Of a stretch of 5,139 nucleotides of DNA, positions 4,886-5,139 are shown one piece after another. The position numbers were made by a program, and so were the translations under genes. Below the pieces are notes generated by a model. It was not told the origin of the DNA, did not search any database, and saw only the letters and a program-made list of their open reading frames with translations. Positions within the stretch are counted from its first letter, which is position 1, and each line of letters opens with the position of its first letter. Source of the DNA: 21-14-0-10-32-9 sp964501945 (GTDB lineage Archaea > Nanobdellota > Nanobdellia > Woesearchaeales > 21-14-0-10-32-9); the NCBI GenBank assembly GCA_964501945.1, contig CAZCTY010000048.1:1-5139 (forward strand). Reading direction: 5' to 3'.

Positions 4886-4932
4886 TTTATGTCTCCACGA
4901 CACGTTTCCAGAAGTGTTTGTGGTATTTTTCT
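4886..4932 (+). repeat. Direct repeat element, copy B, containing a stem-loop
   Basis: This is the second copy of the element at 3884-3930. In this copy CCAC-G-ACAC (4895-4903) can pair with GTGT-T-T-GTGG (4914-4923) in a 9-pair stem with one bulged T and a 10-base loop, followed by TATTTTT. In copy A the same pairs are kept as Watson-Crick or G-U in plus-strand RNA, except one C-A mismatch (3894 with 3920). A hairpin followed by a T tract could end the HD transcript, but copy A lies upstream of that gene, so a terminator role does not explain both copies. Confidence 0.55.
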
Positions 4933-4972
4933 GTTATATTTTCTTAATAGTTTTTGGCACAGATTTTTTTTT

Positions 4973-5139
4973 TTAATTATGTGTGAACCAAAAATAATAT
5001 TTGTTGTTTTCTATTTTGTCTAGTCTGCAAAATCCGAATCTTTCAAATTGTATGACTTCTCCTATTTCTACTTTTTTAATATTATTTTCGCATACGCCTT
5101 TTATGGTTTCCTTATTTGGCATCATAATCTCAGCAGGAA
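4973..5139 (-). CDS. gltX: Glutamyl-tRNA synthetase, archaeal type (C-terminal 54 residues, cut by window edge)
   Basis: A minus-strand frame enters from the right edge and ends at a TAA (4973-4975). Its 54 complete codons read as the end of the anticodon-binding beta-barrel region of archaeal GluRS. The stretch IGEVIQFERFGFCRLDKI (25-42) carries the family's QFERFGF-RLD signature, and the protein finishes YYFWFTHN, near the usual (Y/F)THx terminus. GluRS charges tRNA with glutamate in the cytosol; many archaea use a non-discriminating form that also serves tRNA-Gln, which cannot be judged here. The catalytic domain lies outside the window. Because the visible part has the proper family ending, the C-terminus seems intact. 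The gene converges on the HD gene across 309 bases. Confidence 0.88.
   Translation of the reverse strand, partial: PAEIMMPNKETIKGVCENNIKKVEIGEVIQFERFGFCRLDKIENNKYYFWFTHN

Larger units (their letters stand above)
4664..4972. other. 309-base gene-free stretch between the HD gene and gltX
   Basis: No credible protein gene is seen here. From left to right it holds the right arm of the 17-bp inverted repeat with a bulged hairpin, a GC-rich island, an 11-bp hairpin, an 8-10 bp AT-rich hairpin, repeat copy B, and a run of eleven T on the plus strand beside the gltX stop. The flanking genes converge on it, so it must also contain the ends of both transcripts. Confidence 0.8.

Noticed and set aside
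4826..5023. A 65-codon plus-strand frame rich in Phe, Leu and Val
   Set aside because: It overlaps the gltX 3' end on the other strand and its hydrophobic look comes from T-rich DNA. It also runs through repeat copy B, which shows non-coding change.

Overview
The window is archaeal. It encodes a DRG-type GTPase, a group II chaperonin (thermosome) and the C-terminus of an archaeal-type glutamyl-tRNA synthetase. Its promoters are TATA boxes about 24-31 bases from starts that have no Shine-Dalgarno (SD) sequence, so several transcripts look leaderless. The DNA is AT-rich, and a compact small-genome or DPANN-like archaeon would fit, but that placement is an inference from style, not a phylogeny.

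Layout, left to right. A GTG-started membrane protein of the CruF/DUF422 carotenoid family runs off the left edge on the minus strand (1-414). It is divergent from the DRG GTPase (493-1578, plus), and the 78-base gap holds one TATA box for each direction. The GTPase converges tail to tail, with 4 bases between stops, on the thermosome gene (1583-3181, minus). Upstream of the thermosome, on the same strand, is a toxin-antitoxin pair: a ribbon-helix-helix type antitoxin (3617-3817) overlapping a RelE/ParE-like toxin (3285-3626). A divergent HD-domain phosphohydrolase follows (4010-4663, plus). After a 309-base gene-free stretch, the 3' end of gltX enters on the minus strand (4973-5139).

The ordinary genes are housekeeping: ribosome-associated GTPase, protein folding and tRNA charging. 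The unusual part is 3884-4932, around the HD gene. The gene and its promoter lie between the two arms of a perfect 17-bp inverted repeat (3953-3969 and 4665-4681). Outside these arms lies a pair of directly repeated 47-base elements 1002 bases apart, and all 14 differences between them are transitions. Downstream of the gene there is a 55% GC island and several hairpins.

The base skew also changes at the HD gene. Elsewhere in the sampled plus strand T far exceeds A, whichever strand is coding, but inside the HD gene A exceeds T. Together these signs suggest an inserted or inverted cassette, or a family of structured non-coding elements. No known system is claimed for it.
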